Positions 33,851 to 41,730 of a stretch of DNA of 64,000 bases are shown here, in pieces. The notes under the pieces are model-generated. The model saw only the letters and a program-made list of their open reading frames with translations. It searched no databases and was not told where the DNA came from. The position numbers and the translations under genes were made by a program. The DNA comes from Nodosilinea sp. FACHB-141 (GTDB taxonomy: Bacteria > Cyanobacteriota > Cyanobacteriia > Phormidesmidales > Phormidesmidaceae), in NCBI RefSeq assembly GCF_014696135.1, contig NZ_JACJPP010000006.1, forward strand, positions 62,001 through 126,000. Direction: 5' to 3'. The stretch's first letter is position 1. Every line of letters starts with the position of its first letter.

Positions 33851-34705
33851 CTACAACCGCGATCGCAACGTTTCTGGCCCAATATCCTCCACGGTGTAGC
33901 CCTCGGGATAGCTGCGAATGGATTGATCGACAAAGAAATCGGGCTCGGTGCGCGGCGGCAGGCGACGCAATAGGCGACTGCGAGCTTTGAGGGCGGTGCT
34001 GGCCAACTGCTGCACCGCCACCGGCACCGGCTGCCATCCCAGCGCCGCTAGCAAGGGCGGGTCGAGCAGGCAGGGCAGACCCCAGTTCACCACCGGCCGG
34101 GTGACAGCCGGGAACCAGGACAGCAGCATGTGGCGGGTAGCGTCGGCGACTCGCTGGTTGGTGAGGGCATAGGCAAAATGCTCAGACTCAAACTCGCGGT
34201 TAAACTGCTCAAACGCCTCATAGGTTGGTGGAATGTCTTGAAGGCCCATGCGATCGCCAATCGCCCGCCAGAAATAGTAGCAGGCCAGTCGCTCTTGCTC
34301 GCAGAAAGGCCGCCAGCCGAAGCGATCGCACCACCGAATTGGCTCATACACAAAGGTTGAGAGTACGTAGAGGAAGTCGTGGTTGCTAATGGCGTAATGG
34401 CGGTGAATGGCATTCATGCGTTGAATAAATGCGGCGCCTCGGGGGCTATCGTAGCCGTGCTTGAAAGCTTCAGACACCACAATACCGGTGTCGTCGTAGC
34501 GCTTTTGGGCGTGGTGGCGAAACTCACCAGTTTTATCCAGCAGCGCCGACACGCTGGGGATGCAAAATGTCCGCAGCAGGGCAACTTCCAGGGCGCGGGT
34601 CACATCCCAGGGGAATTCGTAGCCCGCCAGCAGGCAGCAGATTTCGGAGTGGTCGCGCTCGGGGTCGAGGCTTTGGATGTGGCGTAGGGTGGCGTAGCGA
34701 TCCAT
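33851..34705 (-). CDS. Oxygenase MpaB/rubber-oxygenase-like (DUF2236) protein
   Basis: About 284 residues of the DUF2236 family, heme b proteins including rubber oxygenase Lcp and fungal MpaB. Visible features are EFPWDVTRALEVALLRTFCI, GEFRHHAQKRYDDTGIVVSEA, AIHRHYAISNHDFLYVLSTF (candidate heme and catalytic His) and YYFWRAIGDRMGL. The substrate is unknown. The ATG at 34705 matches related N-termini; the frame is open to a TTG at 34756, adjacent to a hairpin. The C-terminus is predicted to be a flexible tail. Confidence 0.8.
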   Translation of the reverse strand: MDRYATLRHIQSLDPERDHSEICCLLAGYEFPWDVTRALEVALLRTFCIPSVSALLDKTGEFRHHAQKRYDDTGIVVSEAFKHGYDSPRGAAFIQRMNAIHRHYAISNHDFLYVLSTFVYEPIRWCDRFGWRPFCEQERLACYYFWRAIGDRMGLQDIPPTYEAFEQFNREFESEHFAYALTNQRVADATRHMLLSWFPAVTRPVVNWGLPCLLDPPLLAALGWQPVPVAVQQLASTALKARSRLLRRLPPRTEPDFFVDQSIRSYPEGYTVEDIGPETLRSRL

Positions 34706-34757
34706 AAGTCGTTGGGCGTCTGGGATTAGGAGGTGGCCTGGGAACGACTTTTCCAAT

Positions 34758-34774
34758 GGTGGGCAGTGCCCACC
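34758..34774. repeat. GGTGGGCAGTGCCCACC hairpin
   Basis: Near-perfect palindrome followed by CTACGG in the 35-86 bp spacer between cobO and the MpaB-like gene. A similar GGGCA-N5-TGCCC motif preceded by GTAG occurs at about 55142-55158. Such GTAGGGTGGGCA...TGCCCACC elements are dispersed in many cyanobacterial genomes. Confidence 0.6.
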
Positions 34775-34791
34775 CTACGGCAGCGCAGATC

Positions 34792-35460
34792 CTAAAATTC
34801 GATGCCCGGCTGGGCTTTAATTCCCTGCTCGCGGAAGGGGTGCTTCACTAGGGTCATCTCCGTCACCAGGTCGGCTTGGTCGATCAGCGCCTGGGGTGCG
34901 CCTCGCCCGGTGAGAATGACGTGGGTCATTTCCGGCTTTTCAGCTAGCCCCGCCACCACTTGATCAACGCTCAAAAAACCGTGCTTGAGGGCAATGTTAA
35001 TTTCGTCGAGCAGAATGGTTTTGTACTCGGGGTTACGAATGTAAGAAAGAGCTGTTTCCCAAGCGGTTTGGGCGGTCTGGGTGTCGCGATCGCGATCCTG
35101 CGTATCCCAGGTAAACCCTTCGCCCATAGCCTGGAAGGTGAGCTGGTCGCCAAACCGCTCCAGCACTGCCTTCTCCGCCGGTTCCCATGCGCCTTTGATA
35201 AACTGCACGATCGCTACTTTGTAGCCATGGCCGAGGGAGCGCAGCACCATGCCCAGAGCGGCGGTGGTTTTGCCCTTACCGTTGCCGGTGTTGATAATCA
35301 CCAAACCCTTTTCAACATTGCGCTCGGCGATGCGCTGCTGCTGCACCTCCTGGCGACGCTGCATTTTGCGGCGATACTGCTCCTCTGACAGGTTGGCCGC
35401 TTCGGATTCTTGGTTGAGGGCAGCGGCGGTGGCGTCGAGGCGATCGGTAGGTTGAGTCAT
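34792..35460 (-). CDS. cobO: Cob(I)yrinic acid a,c-diamide adenosyltransferase
   Basis: Attaches the 5'-deoxyadenosyl group to cobalt during cobalamin synthesis and salvage. The 222-residue CobO/BtuR-type protein has the P-loop [48 protein letters not shown] (Walker B) and ILTGRGAP. The N-terminal 40 residues are a charged helix usual for this family. Start ATG 35460. No cobalamin riboswitch is apparent in the upstream 164 bp. It is the only cobalamin gene in the window. Confidence 0.95.
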   Translation of the reverse strand: MTQPTDRLDATAAALNQESEAANLSEEQYRRKMQRRQEVQQQRIAERNVEKGLVIINTGNGKGKTTAALGMVLRSLGHGYKVAIVQFIKGAWEPAEKAVLERFGDQLTFQAMGEGFTWDTQDRDRDTQTAQTAWETALSYIRNPEYKTILLDEINIALKHGFLSVDQVVAGLAEKPEMTHVILTGRGAPQALIDQADLVTEMTLVKHPFREQGIKAQPGIEF

Positions 35461-35624
35461 AGAGCGACGTGGTGAAGAAAGGGCACAGGCGTGGCCCGTC
35501 TGAGATTTGCTGAGGGCGGGCGATCGCTGCTCTGCCTATCCTAAGGGTTTGGCGCGATCTCTAGGCACAAAAGCCCGAGCATCGTTTCAATGCCCTCAAC
35601 AGATGTTAGAATGGTGCAGCCTAA

Positions 35625-35697
35625 GGGCATGTAGCTCAGTGGATAGAGCACTAGATTCCGGTTCTAGGGGTCGCAGGTTCGAATCCTGCCATGCTCG
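35625..35697 (+). tRNA. tRNA-Arg (anticodon CCG)
   Basis: Reads CGG codons. The acceptor GGGCATG pairs with CATGCTC (one G-U). D arm GCTC...GAGC, anticodon loop TTCCGGT in a CTAGA/TCTAG stem giving CCG, T arm GCAGG-TTCGAAT-CCTGC, discriminator G. CCA is not encoded. A TAGAAT -10-like box lies at 35607-35612, and a strong terminator follows at 35725. Confidence 0.97.
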
Positions 35698-35724
35698 TTT
35701 CTCATATAGCAAGGGTTTTACCCG

Positions 35725-35764
35725 CTCCGTAGCCTCTCCCTCTTGCGGAGGCTGCGGAGTTTTA
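35725..35764 (+). terminator. Intrinsic terminator after tRNA-Arg
   Basis: A 12-bp stem (CTCCGTAGCCTC, 35725-35736, with GAGGCTGCGGAG, 35748-35759; one G-U pair) is followed by a run of five T. It lies 28 bp beyond the tRNA and is well placed to end its transcript. Confidence 0.85.
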
Positions 35765-36277
35765 AGCTTAGACTCTGTCCAGTTTTATTTCGTAGGGGTA
35801 AGACCAGCCCATTCTGAGGCGCATCTACCTAAGGATGCTCCTTTGTAACGGTTGCGGTCTGTTTTAGTATCTCTAGGCCGGTCTTTGTCGGACTACATAC
35901 ATTTAGCGCTCGCCAAGTAGCAAATAAAGCTTGATTGGTGACTTTACAAGCTTGATTAATAACCAATTTGTGAAGTTGTGAATGCGATCGCGGTAGTCGT
36001 TACAGCATTGATGGAAGTAACTGTGACTTGTAGCAGCATCAGAATCATGCCGCAACGCTGAGGAAGTTGCTCAGGCACCTGAGGGACAGAAAAAAGCCGT
36101 CTAATAGGATGTAGCTTGCATCCTATTAGTCTTGCGTAACGAACCAGCCTAACCCCTTGTTGAGTTATCCGCCTAAACCATGGTAGAAACCACCCCATCA
36201 ATCAGCCTTTAGATCAAGACCATCGTGAATTTGGCTATCTAGAATAAAGCTTGTATGCCTTTCTAGATTAACTTGCC
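35765..36277. other. Spacer with a perfect 11-bp palindrome
   Basis: No convincing gene lies here. CTAATAGGATG (36101-36111) and CATCCTATTAG (36119-36129) form a perfect stem around the 7-nt loop TAGCTTG, without a T-run. AATAAAGCTTG occurs twice (about 35921 and 36242). The spacer should contain the promoter of the DUF1517 gene. Confidence 0.5.
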
Positions 36278-36871
36278 ATGAGTTTGCGCGATCGCTTCAG
36301 CCAGATTAGCGGACAGACCCGCTTTGTTGTGTGTCGCATTTTTGTGCATCTCTCAGGCAGAGAAGTAGCACCACTCTTGGGTGTGCTTAATCAAACGGCA
36401 CGTGAGGCGATCGATTCAGAAGGTGATATGCAAGTGTTGGGCGATCAACTCGTGCGGGTTTGTGAAAGCTTGCTGGAGTACGAAACTTTTTGGCAATCGG
36501 CAGCCAATGAGGGAGATGTTCTTTGGGATGAAGGTGACGCTGGAGATTATGTCAATGAGTTATTTACCGACTCGGCTGGACGTTATGGCAGCGAAGTAGG
36601 CTCTGACTCCAGTAGAAGTGAGGATTTCGCCATTCCTGTGACACAAAATGTGGTTGTCATGCTCACAGTCGCCTCTGAAGGCGAAGTGCCCGAACTAGAA
36701 ACTAATCTAGCCGACGTCACTGCATTAAAAGCAGGTTTAAAAGCTCTAGTCAACCTAAATTACAGGGGGACTTTAAGAGCGATTCAGATACATTTTTCTC
36801 CTGCACAACTGGGAGACCAACTCACATCAGACCAACTGATTGAAAACTTTCCTGAACTCATTCCGCTCTAG
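36278..36871 (+). CDS. DUF1517 family protein
   Basis: 197-residue soluble protein. The C-terminal block QNVVVMLTVASEGEVPELET through ENFPELIPL is the highly conserved end of DUF1517, found in cyanobacteria and plastids and of unknown function. Other members have an N-terminal signal or TM helix; here the N-terminus (MSLRDRFSQISGQTRFVVCR) lacks one. GCGATCGC occurs in the first codons. The lipoprotein gene follows after 35 bp and is probably co-transcribed. Confidence 0.85.
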   Translation: MSLRDRFSQISGQTRFVVCRIFVHLSGREVAPLLGVLNQTAREAIDSEGDMQVLGDQLVRVCESLLEYETFWQSAANEGDVLWDEGDAGDYVNELFTDSAGRYGSEVGSDSSRSEDFAIPVTQNVVVMLTVASEGEVPELETNLADVTALKAGLKALVNLNYRGTLRAIQIHFSPAQLGDQLTSDQLIENFPELIPL

Positions 36872-36906
36872 GTTTTCTGATTCACAATGCTTCTCCCTTA
36901 ACTACA

Positions 36907-37770
36907 ATGATGCGTAAACTTTCTGCTTCTTTATTAGCCTTAACCCTAGTGTGGTCGTCGGTTGGTTGCACTAGCCTAGTAGGCTACTCCACTTCGCAAC
37001 CAGCACCACAGCCTCCGCAAGAAACAACTGCCCCTGCTGCTGCTGCTAGCTCAATCACAGACGGGGCTTATCCTGTGCAGCAAGCTACCTACGACGACAG
37101 TTCGGGTGAATATAGCCTAATGTTGCTTAACACTGCGCCTGGGCAGTCGATGTTTCGCAGCGCCAATTTGCCGTTGGCACAATTAACCAACGAAGAAATT
37201 TCTGCGGGCAAATCAAGTGAACTGCGCGTTGAAAACGGACAACCTGCGCTGTATCTAACACCCGATTTTCGAATCGAATATGTTCACAACGTCACTGCCA
37301 CTCAAACCGATCCGCAGACTGGACAGGAAGAAGTCGTCATTGTTCGTCGAGAGCCAAGCTTTTGGACGCCATTTGCAGGAGCGCTAGCGGGTCAGGCGAT
37401 CGGCAGCTTACTCTTCCGTCCGCAGTACTACATGCCGCCAGTTTATCGGCCGGGTGTAGCACTGGTCGGCCATGGCGGCTATGGACGAAGCTACAGCGAA
37501 GCCGTGTCGCATTATCAGTCGCGCCACCAAGCACCTCCCGCTGAATATCGAAACCGTCAGTATCGAGCCAGTGGTAGGCTACGCTCGCCTGGTAGCACTG
37601 CCCCACGCGTTAACACCAATAGACCTTCAGGCAATGGCGTCGGCAACAGCAATCTGCGACGCAATAACCGTCGGAATGAGCGTGCCCGGCCTTCAGGCGG
37701 CAGTTTTGGTAGTTCACCACGTCGTCAGGCCCCTCGCCGTAGCCCTGCCAGATCTGGCAGACGGCGGTAA
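36907..37770 (+). CDS. Putative lipoprotein with basic Arg/Ser-rich tail
   Basis: 287 residues. The signal peptide MMRKLSASLLALTLVWSSVG ends in a lipobox-like SVGC. A Pro/Ala spacer is followed by a beta-rich domain (~45-145). A hydrophobic, Gly-rich segment (GALAGQAIGSLLFRPQYYMP) comes next. The C-terminal ~90 residues are low-complexity and strongly basic, ending RRSPARSGRRR. No family is recognised. It is paired with the DUF1517 gene. Confidence 0.7.
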   Translation: MMRKLSASLLALTLVWSSVGCTSLVGYSTSQPAPQPPQETTAPAAAASSITDGAYPVQQATYDDSSGEYSLMLLNTAPGQSMFRSANLPLAQLTNEEISAGKSSELRVENGQPALYLTPDFRIEYVHNVTATQTDPQTGQEEVVIVRREPSFWTPFAGALAGQAIGSLLFRPQYYMPPVYRPGVALVGHGGYGRSYSEAVSHYQSRHQAPPAEYRNRQYRASGRLRSPGSTAPRVNTNRPSGNGVGNSNLRRNNRRNERARPSGGSFGSSPRRQAPRRSPARSGRRR

Positions 37771-37933
37771 CAGCTTAGTGATGCCTACAGAAGGTAAGCG
37801 TCAGGTACGGTGGTCGTTGCAGCCTTGACGGGGATGACTGCGGTAGCGGGATAGGTAAGGGGGGCAATAGTCGAAGACTGGCCCAGCTGGCCAACGCAGA
37901 TCCCACTTGCTAAAACGTTCTCAACGTGAGGTG

Positions 37934-38416
37934 TTAAGGCCGAGTTAGGGCGATTTTTCGGACGGCGGCAGCACTGATGCCTGCGATCGCCCCCCAAACC
38001 ACAGTCGCTACCAGACTGAGGACAACAGCCCAAGTATCAGTCGAGTAGTCGGTAATGTCGCCGCCACTCAGCCCAATCATGCGGTTGAGTGGCACCACAA
38101 CCAGCGCCAGATAGACCAACCCAACCGTGCCACCGCCTAGGGCTGCCCCTCTGGCCAATCGCCGCGTCGTGCCGCCTAAGGCACCCCCTAGTCCTCCTAG
38201 CCCAGCGGATAGCCCAAAAAATATCCAGGCCGGGTATGACAACACCAGGGCAGGCAAACTAACGCCCGCGTGATTTCGAAAAAACGGCCCACCCCAGTTG
38301 AATACGTAGTAAAAAAAGAGCACCGCAATGAGATATTGACCGACGGCACCTACCACAGCTCCGACCACGCTGCCCAACCAGGGGTGTTTGCGGCCTGCTG
38401 AAACCTGTTTTCCCAT
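37934..38416 (-). CDS. Integral membrane protein of unknown function
   Basis: About 160 residues with four predicted helices (roughly 18-40, 55-85, 90-112 and 130-152), rich in Gly, Ala and Val, and a basic C-terminus. No recognised family. The ATG at 38416 gives a short basic N-terminus before the first helix; a TTG at 38452 would add 12 residues. It follows a 99-bp spacer after the TPR gene on the same strand. Confidence 0.7.
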   Translation of the reverse strand: MGKQVSAGRKHPWLGSVVGAVVGAVGQYLIAVLFFYYVFNWGGPFFRNHAGVSLPALVLSYPAWIFFGLSAGLGGLGGALGGTTRRLARGAALGGGTVGLVYLALVVVPLNRMIGLSGGDITDYSTDTWAVVLSLVATVVWGAIAGISAAAVRKIALTRP

Positions 38417-38551
38417 GGTGTTTAGCTCAAAGGGTAGGTATGAGACTCCCAATAGTCGAGCCGGTGCGGTTGACTAGGCCAGCTGAGATTGACGATTACT
38501 TCAGGCTCAGCGCCAGGGATTGTTTTACAGCGGTAGTGATCGCAGCAATGG

Positions 38552-39859
38552 CTAGAGCGGGCGCGATCGCTCCGATTTGCGGCTATCCCACGACAGCTCT
38601 AAGGCTTTGCGAAAGTCATCCATAGCCAGGGCAGCCCCATGGCCCAGACGAATATTAGTGTGGCCGCGCCCGATATAGGCCTCGGCTAGGGAGGGGCTGA
38701 TATCAATGGCGCAGTTGAAGTCGTCGAGAGCTAGCTCCCACTCGTCAAGAAAGTAAAGGGCGTAGCCGCGATCGCAGTATGCCATGGCATCACTCTCGTT
38801 TATCTCTAGGGCGCAGTCAAAATCAGCGATCGCCGCTGGATAGTCTTCTTGGCGGCTAAACACGCGGCCTCGGTTAGCCAAGATGCGACCGCTGTGGGGG
38901 TTAAAGCGCAGAGCCAGAGTGTAGTCGGCGATCGCCCCCTCCATGTCGCCCACCTGGGCCCGTAGCAGCCCCCGGCTGTCATACAGGTCGGCCAGGCGAA
39001 AGCGCAAGTTGAGGGGGGTGTCTTCGCTCAGGGTGGCGTCGGGGCTGTCGAGGGCCAGGCCCACCAGAGTTTGGTTGTAGGAGCGGTCTTGCAGCTCGGG
39101 GTTAAGCTCTAGCACCGTGGTGTAGTCGTCGATTGCCCCTTGAAAATCGCCCAGCTCGTGGCGCAGCATACCCCGGTTGATGTAGGCCTCGGCATAGTCA
39201 ACCTGGCAATCGAGGGCGCGGTTGATGTCGAGGGTAGCCTGGTAGGTGTTGCGCAGTTGAAAATAGGCCACCGCCCGGTAATTGTAGGCTTCGGCGTGGT
39301 GAGGCTGGCTCTGCAACAGCCGAGAAAAGTCGGCAACAGCAAACTGGTAGGCTTCGCGGCGGTGTTCGGCCAGGGCGGCCAGGGCCCCCTGTTTGAGGTA
39401 GGCCAACCCTCGCCACAGCAAAATTTTGGCAAACTTAGGCTGCTCGGCCAGCACCACCGAAAAGTCTGCGATCGCCCCGCCGTAGTCTTCTAAATCGAGC
39501 TTGATGCGGCCCCGGTTGCCGTAGGCTTTCACCGAAGTCGGCTGGAGTTCGATAGCCCGATCCAGGTCTCCCAGGGCCTCGCTTAGCTGACCCACCAGCC
39601 GATAGACGCTGCCCCGGTTGATGTAGGCATTGGTGAAGGTCGGCTCTAGGCGCAGGGCCGCCGAAAAGTCGTCGATCGCAGCCCCATTGCGACCCAGATC
39701 GCGGTGGGCACAGCCCCGGTTGTAAAAGCCCTTAGCACAGGTTTGATCTAAAGCAACGGCTTGAGAAAACTGGGCGATCGCCGCCTCAAAATAGCCCAAC
39801 CGGGCTTGCTCAATACCGGCTTTGAGAAGGTCGCTAAGCTGACGGGCTTGGGTTGTCAT
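38552..39859 (-). CDS. Tetratricopeptide-repeat protein
   Basis: About 435 residues composed almost wholly of some ten TPR units. Recurrent phrases are AIADFSVVL, ALGDLDRAIELQPTSVKAYG, AYINRGMLRHELGDFQGAID and AYCDRGYALYFLDEWELALD. TPR solenoids bind partner proteins; no catalytic domain, signal peptide or membrane segment is visible. The ATG at 39859 is preferred because the upstream 26 codons to 39937 lack TPR character. It lies downstream of the cysteine desulfurase gene on the same strand. Confidence 0.9.
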   Translation of the reverse strand: MTTQARQLSDLLKAGIEQARLGYFEAAIAQFSQAVALDQTCAKGFYNRGCAHRDLGRNGAAIDDFSAALRLEPTFTNAYINRGSVYRLVGQLSEALGDLDRAIELQPTSVKAYGNRGRIKLDLEDYGGAIADFSVVLAEQPKFAKILLWRGLAYLKQGALAALAEHRREAYQFAVADFSRLLQSQPHHAEAYNYRAVAYFQLRNTYQATLDINRALDCQVDYAEAYINRGMLRHELGDFQGAIDDYTTVLELNPELQDRSYNQTLVGLALDSPDATLSEDTPLNLRFRLADLYDSRGLLRAQVGDMEGAIADYTLALRFNPHSGRILANRGRVFSRQEDYPAAIADFDCALEINESDAMAYCDRGYALYFLDEWELALDDFNCAIDISPSLAEAYIGRGHTNIRLGHGAALAMDDFRKALELSWDSRKSERSRPL

Positions 39860-39980
39860 AGGCCTGCCGGGGAATTCAACACTGCACGGTGTAAATCGAA
39901 TCTGGGCAATGCTCTTGCCGATGCCCCTGAGCCCCAAAGCTAATTCTCATTATGCCCCATTGAGTCAACCGTGGGGGTAC

Positions 39981-41138
39981 TCAAACCGTCGCCTGACGCA
40001 GCGCCTGCACCGTGGCCACCACCCCAGCTGCCACCTGGTCGATCTCAGCAGCGGTAGTAAACCGCCCCAGGCCAAAACGCAGCGAGGCGTAGGCCAGCCC
40101 ATCCTCCCGCCCCAGGGCCTTGAGCACGGGGGAAGGGGCGGTGCTGGCGGTGCTACAGGCCGCCCCTGATGACAGCGCCACAATTCCCCGCAGCCCCAGC
40201 AGCAGCGCCTGACCATCGACCCCCTCAAAGCTGACATTGAGGTTACCGGGCAGTCGCAAATTGGCATGGCCGTTGAGATGCATTCTGCCCAAAGGTTGCA
40301 AGCTGTCCCACAGGCGCTGGCGCAGTGCGATCAGCCGAGCAGATTCTTCTTCCATTTCGGCTAGACCTAGCTCCACTGCCTTGGCAAATCCTACGATTTG
40401 GGGCGGGTATAGGGTGCCCGATCTGAGACCCCGCTCGTGACCGCCGCCATGGAGCTGCGGAGCCAGAGGCACCCTTGGTCGTCGCCGCACGTAGAGAGCA
40501 CCGATGCCCTTGGGGCCGTAGACCTTGTGGGCCGTCAGCGACAGCAGATCTAAATTCATGGCCTCTACGTCGAGGGGAATTTTGGCGATCGCCTGGGCCC
40601 CATCGCTGTGGAAGAAGACGTTGCGATCGCGGCACCGCGCCCCAATCTCGGCCAGGGGTTGCAGCACCCCAATCTCGTTGTTAGCCGTCATCACCGACAC
40701 CAGCACGGTATCGTCGCGAAAAGCTTTCTCCAAAGCATCGAGATCCAATAGCCCGTCGGGCCGCACCGGCAAGTAGGTAACCTCAAAGCCCAAAGATTCG
40801 AGATACCGGCAGGGGTCGAGCACAGCGCTGTGCTCGGTCTGCACCGTAATAATGTGTCGCCCCCGGCTAAAGCAGGCTTCGGCGATACCCTTAATCGCCA
40901 GGTTGTTGGCCTCGGTGGCCCCGCTGGTAAAGACGATCTCTTCAGGGCTGGCGTGAATAGCGGCGGCAAGGGTTTCCCTGGCCTTCGTCACTGCCGCCTC
41001 GGCCTCCCACCCGTAGGCGTGGGTAAGGCTAGCGGGGTTGCCAAAGTGCTCGGTGAAGAACGGCAACATCGCCTCCACCACCCGCAGATCTACCGGGGTT
41101 GTGGCATGGCAGTCGAGATAAATCGGTCGATGTACCAT
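39981..41138 (-). CDS. Cysteine desulfurase (NifS/IscS family)
   Basis: PLP enzyme that releases sulfur from cysteine as a persulfide for FeS-cluster and tRNA thiolation. 385 residues: YLDCHATTPVD at the start, TSGATEANNLAIKG, TEHSAVLDP, HSDGAQAIAKIP, the PLP lysine K205 in TAHKVYGPKG, and the catalytic C328 in SSGAACSTASTAPS. This loop type fits group I (NifS/IscS) rather than SufS. Its ATG lies only 7 bp from the ATG of the divergent membrane-protein gene. Confidence 0.94.
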   Translation of the reverse strand: MVHRPIYLDCHATTPVDLRVVEAMLPFFTEHFGNPASLTHAYGWEAEAAVTKARETLAAAIHASPEEIVFTSGATEANNLAIKGIAEACFSRGRHIITVQTEHSAVLDPCRYLESLGFEVTYLPVRPDGLLDLDALEKAFRDDTVLVSVMTANNEIGVLQPLAEIGARCRDRNVFFHSDGAQAIAKIPLDVEAMNLDLLSLTAHKVYGPKGIGALYVRRRPRVPLAPQLHGGGHERGLRSGTLYPPQIVGFAKAVELGLAEMEEESARLIALRQRLWDSLQPLGRMHLNGHANLRLPGNLNVSFEGVDGQALLLGLRGIVALSSGAACSTASTAPSPVLKALGREDGLAYASLRFGLGRFTTAAEIDQVAAGVVATVQALRQATV

Positions 41139-41145
41139 AGGCCCT

Positions 41146-41730
41146 ATGAATACTCCCAGTCACCTAATTCTCAACCTGGCCCTGCTGCGTCGCCCGGAGG
41201 CTCCGGCGATGACCTGGCCGATCTTGATCGGTGCGCTGATTCCCGATGCGGCCATGTTTGTATTCTACGGCTGGGCTCGTCGGCAGGGTTTACCCGAGCA
41301 AACTATCTGGGGCGAGGCCTACTACAGCCAGCCCTGGCAGGCCATCTTTGCCGTGGGCAACTCCATTCCTCTAGGGCTGCTAGGGGTAGCGCTAGGCTAT
41401 AGCCTCAGGCGGTCGTGGTTCGGCCCCTCGATCGGGTTTTTGGGAGCCAGCATGGTGCTGCACCACCTAGCCGACCTACCCCTGCACCACGACGATGCCC
41501 ACCAGCATTTTTGGCCCCTCAGCTCGGTGCGCTTCATGAGCCCCGTCTCCTACTGGGATGTGGATCACTTCGGCCGTTTGGGGGCCACGATAGAACTGGT
41601 GCTGGTGCTAATCGCCAGCGCCTACCTGCTGCCCCGGCTCAGCTCTAAGTTTAGCCAAGGACTGCTAGGAATCACGGTGGCGCTGACCGCTGTGGCCTAC
41701 GGTGCACTGGTGCTCGTGCCCTTAACCTAG
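41146..41730 (+). CDS. YdjM/DUF457-like integral membrane protein
   Basis: 194 residues. The N-terminus MNTPSHLILNLALL with HLxxN and GALIPDAAMF, plus the later HHLADLPLHHDDAHQHFWPL, is the His/Asp-rich pattern of the membrane-bound metal-dependent hydrolase superfamily (YdjM-like). Four or five TM helices are predicted. Such genes are sometimes mislabelled as cobalamin proteins. The spacer to the divergent desulfurase is 7 bp. The stop shares CTAG with the convergent GGDEF gene. Confidence 0.75.
   Translation: MNTPSHLILNLALLRRPEAPAMTWPILIGALIPDAAMFVFYGWARRQGLPEQTIWGEAYYSQPWQAIFAVGNSIPLGLLGVALGYSLRRSWFGPSIGFLGASMVLHHLADLPLHHDDAHQHFWPLSSVRFMSPVSYWDVDHFGRLGATIELVLVLIASAYLLPRLSSKFSQGLLGITVALTAVAYGALVLVPLT

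Noticed and set aside
35461-35624. Cobalamin riboswitch upstream of cobO
   Set aside because: Searched for a B12-box-like sequence on the minus strand; none seen.
35507-35848. 113-residue frame across tRNA-Arg
   Set aside because: It reads through the tRNA and its terminator; not a real gene.
35956-36201. 81-residue minus-strand frame in the spacer after tRNA-Arg
   Set aside because: Passes through a perfect palindrome and shows no family features.
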